Part shown: piece after piece, positions 63,764 through 64,000 of the stretch | Numbering within the stretch: position 1 is the first letter of the stretch | Layout: every line of letters begins with the position of its first letter | From: Nereocystis luetkeana | Taxonomy: Eukaryota > Sar > Phaeophyceae > Laminariales > Laminariaceae | Direction: 5' to 3' | DNA: 64,000 nt | Assembly: GCA_031213475.1 (NCBI GenBank) | Contig: JARUPZ010000010.1 | Span: forward strand, 7,480,776-7,544,775 | Translations under genes and position numbers: made by a program | Notes under the pieces: generated by a model | What the model was told of the DNA's origin: nothing | Seen by the model: the letters and a program-made list of their open reading frames with translations, nothing else | The model's database searches: none

Positions 63764-64000
63764 GTACGTAGGACAGCACGCGCAACCGCAGCAACAGGCG
63801 ACACAGGTGGCCTCACGTAAACGATCGCATTTCCAGGGCTTGCCCGCCAGGACCACTCCTCGTGGGCATGCAAGATATAGCCGGGAGAATGTTTACCCCA
63901 TTGCACCCGACAAGATGCTTCCTGTTGCACTTGCGTTTGGTGACTGACTCTGTCGGACTCGTACTGTAGATACATACCAGTACGAGTACTCGCACGTGAT

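Noticed and set aside
1..64000. Viral, plasmid or bacterial insertion
   Set aside because: No viral or bacterial genes were recognised. All supported genes have spliceosomal introns.

Overview
The window is eukaryotic nuclear DNA. Its genes are small exons spread over long introns with GT-AG or GC-AG borders. It also has a class II tRNA gene with a Pol III T-run, many short dispersed repeats, long G/C homopolymer runs and a 100-base scaffold gap. No operon, Shine-Dalgarno site or prokaryotic gene was seen. The last 400 bases hold a first exon that reads like a signal peptide plus transit peptide, with an AFA cleavage context. This points to an alga with a secondary plastid. Together with the protein features it favours a photosynthetic stramenopile of brown-algal type; this is an inference, not proven.

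Layout. 1-11.3 kb: intergenic, with MITE-like hairpins (families A and B), a C/J repeat block, a fold-back element (7.08-7.95 kb) and a segmental duplication (8.95/10.98 kb). 11.6-17.5 kb (+): five exons of a protein resembling the C-terminal domain of MSS51/zinc-finger-MYND proteins. 18-24.2 kb: dense nested MITEs and an eight-copy 74-bp minisatellite. 24.8-29.1 kb (+): three phase-compatible exons of an unrecognised gene that spans the gap. 29-38 kb: intergenic, with tRNA-Leu(AAG) at 34.04 kb and weak orphan exons. 38.36-51.63 kb (-): a complete nine-exon DDX6/Dhh1 DEAD-box RNA helicase of 463 codons, reconstructed across every junction. 53.1-58.1 kb (+): two exons of a small single-membrane-span protein resembling cytochrome c oxidase subunit VIIa. 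59.7-62.2 kb (-): three exons of the signal peptidase complex subunit SPC12/SPCS1, lacking only the initiator exon. 63.6 kb (+): the plastid-targeting first exon.

The genes do not form a pathway. They are housekeeping genes on both strands: mRNA decay and translational repression (DDX6), ER protein processing (SPCS1), a probable respiratory-chain subunit, a possible mitochondrial factor and a possible plastid protein. Transposon debris fills the introns. The main points of interest are two GC-AG introns in DDX6 (one splits the DEAD box), exon-end and splice-donor copies repeated inside DDX6 introns, an approximately 230-bp element (family E) whose eight copies all lie in or next to introns, two insertion histories readable from nested or paired repeats, and a roughly 17-fold excess of the octamer ACCTGGTA.
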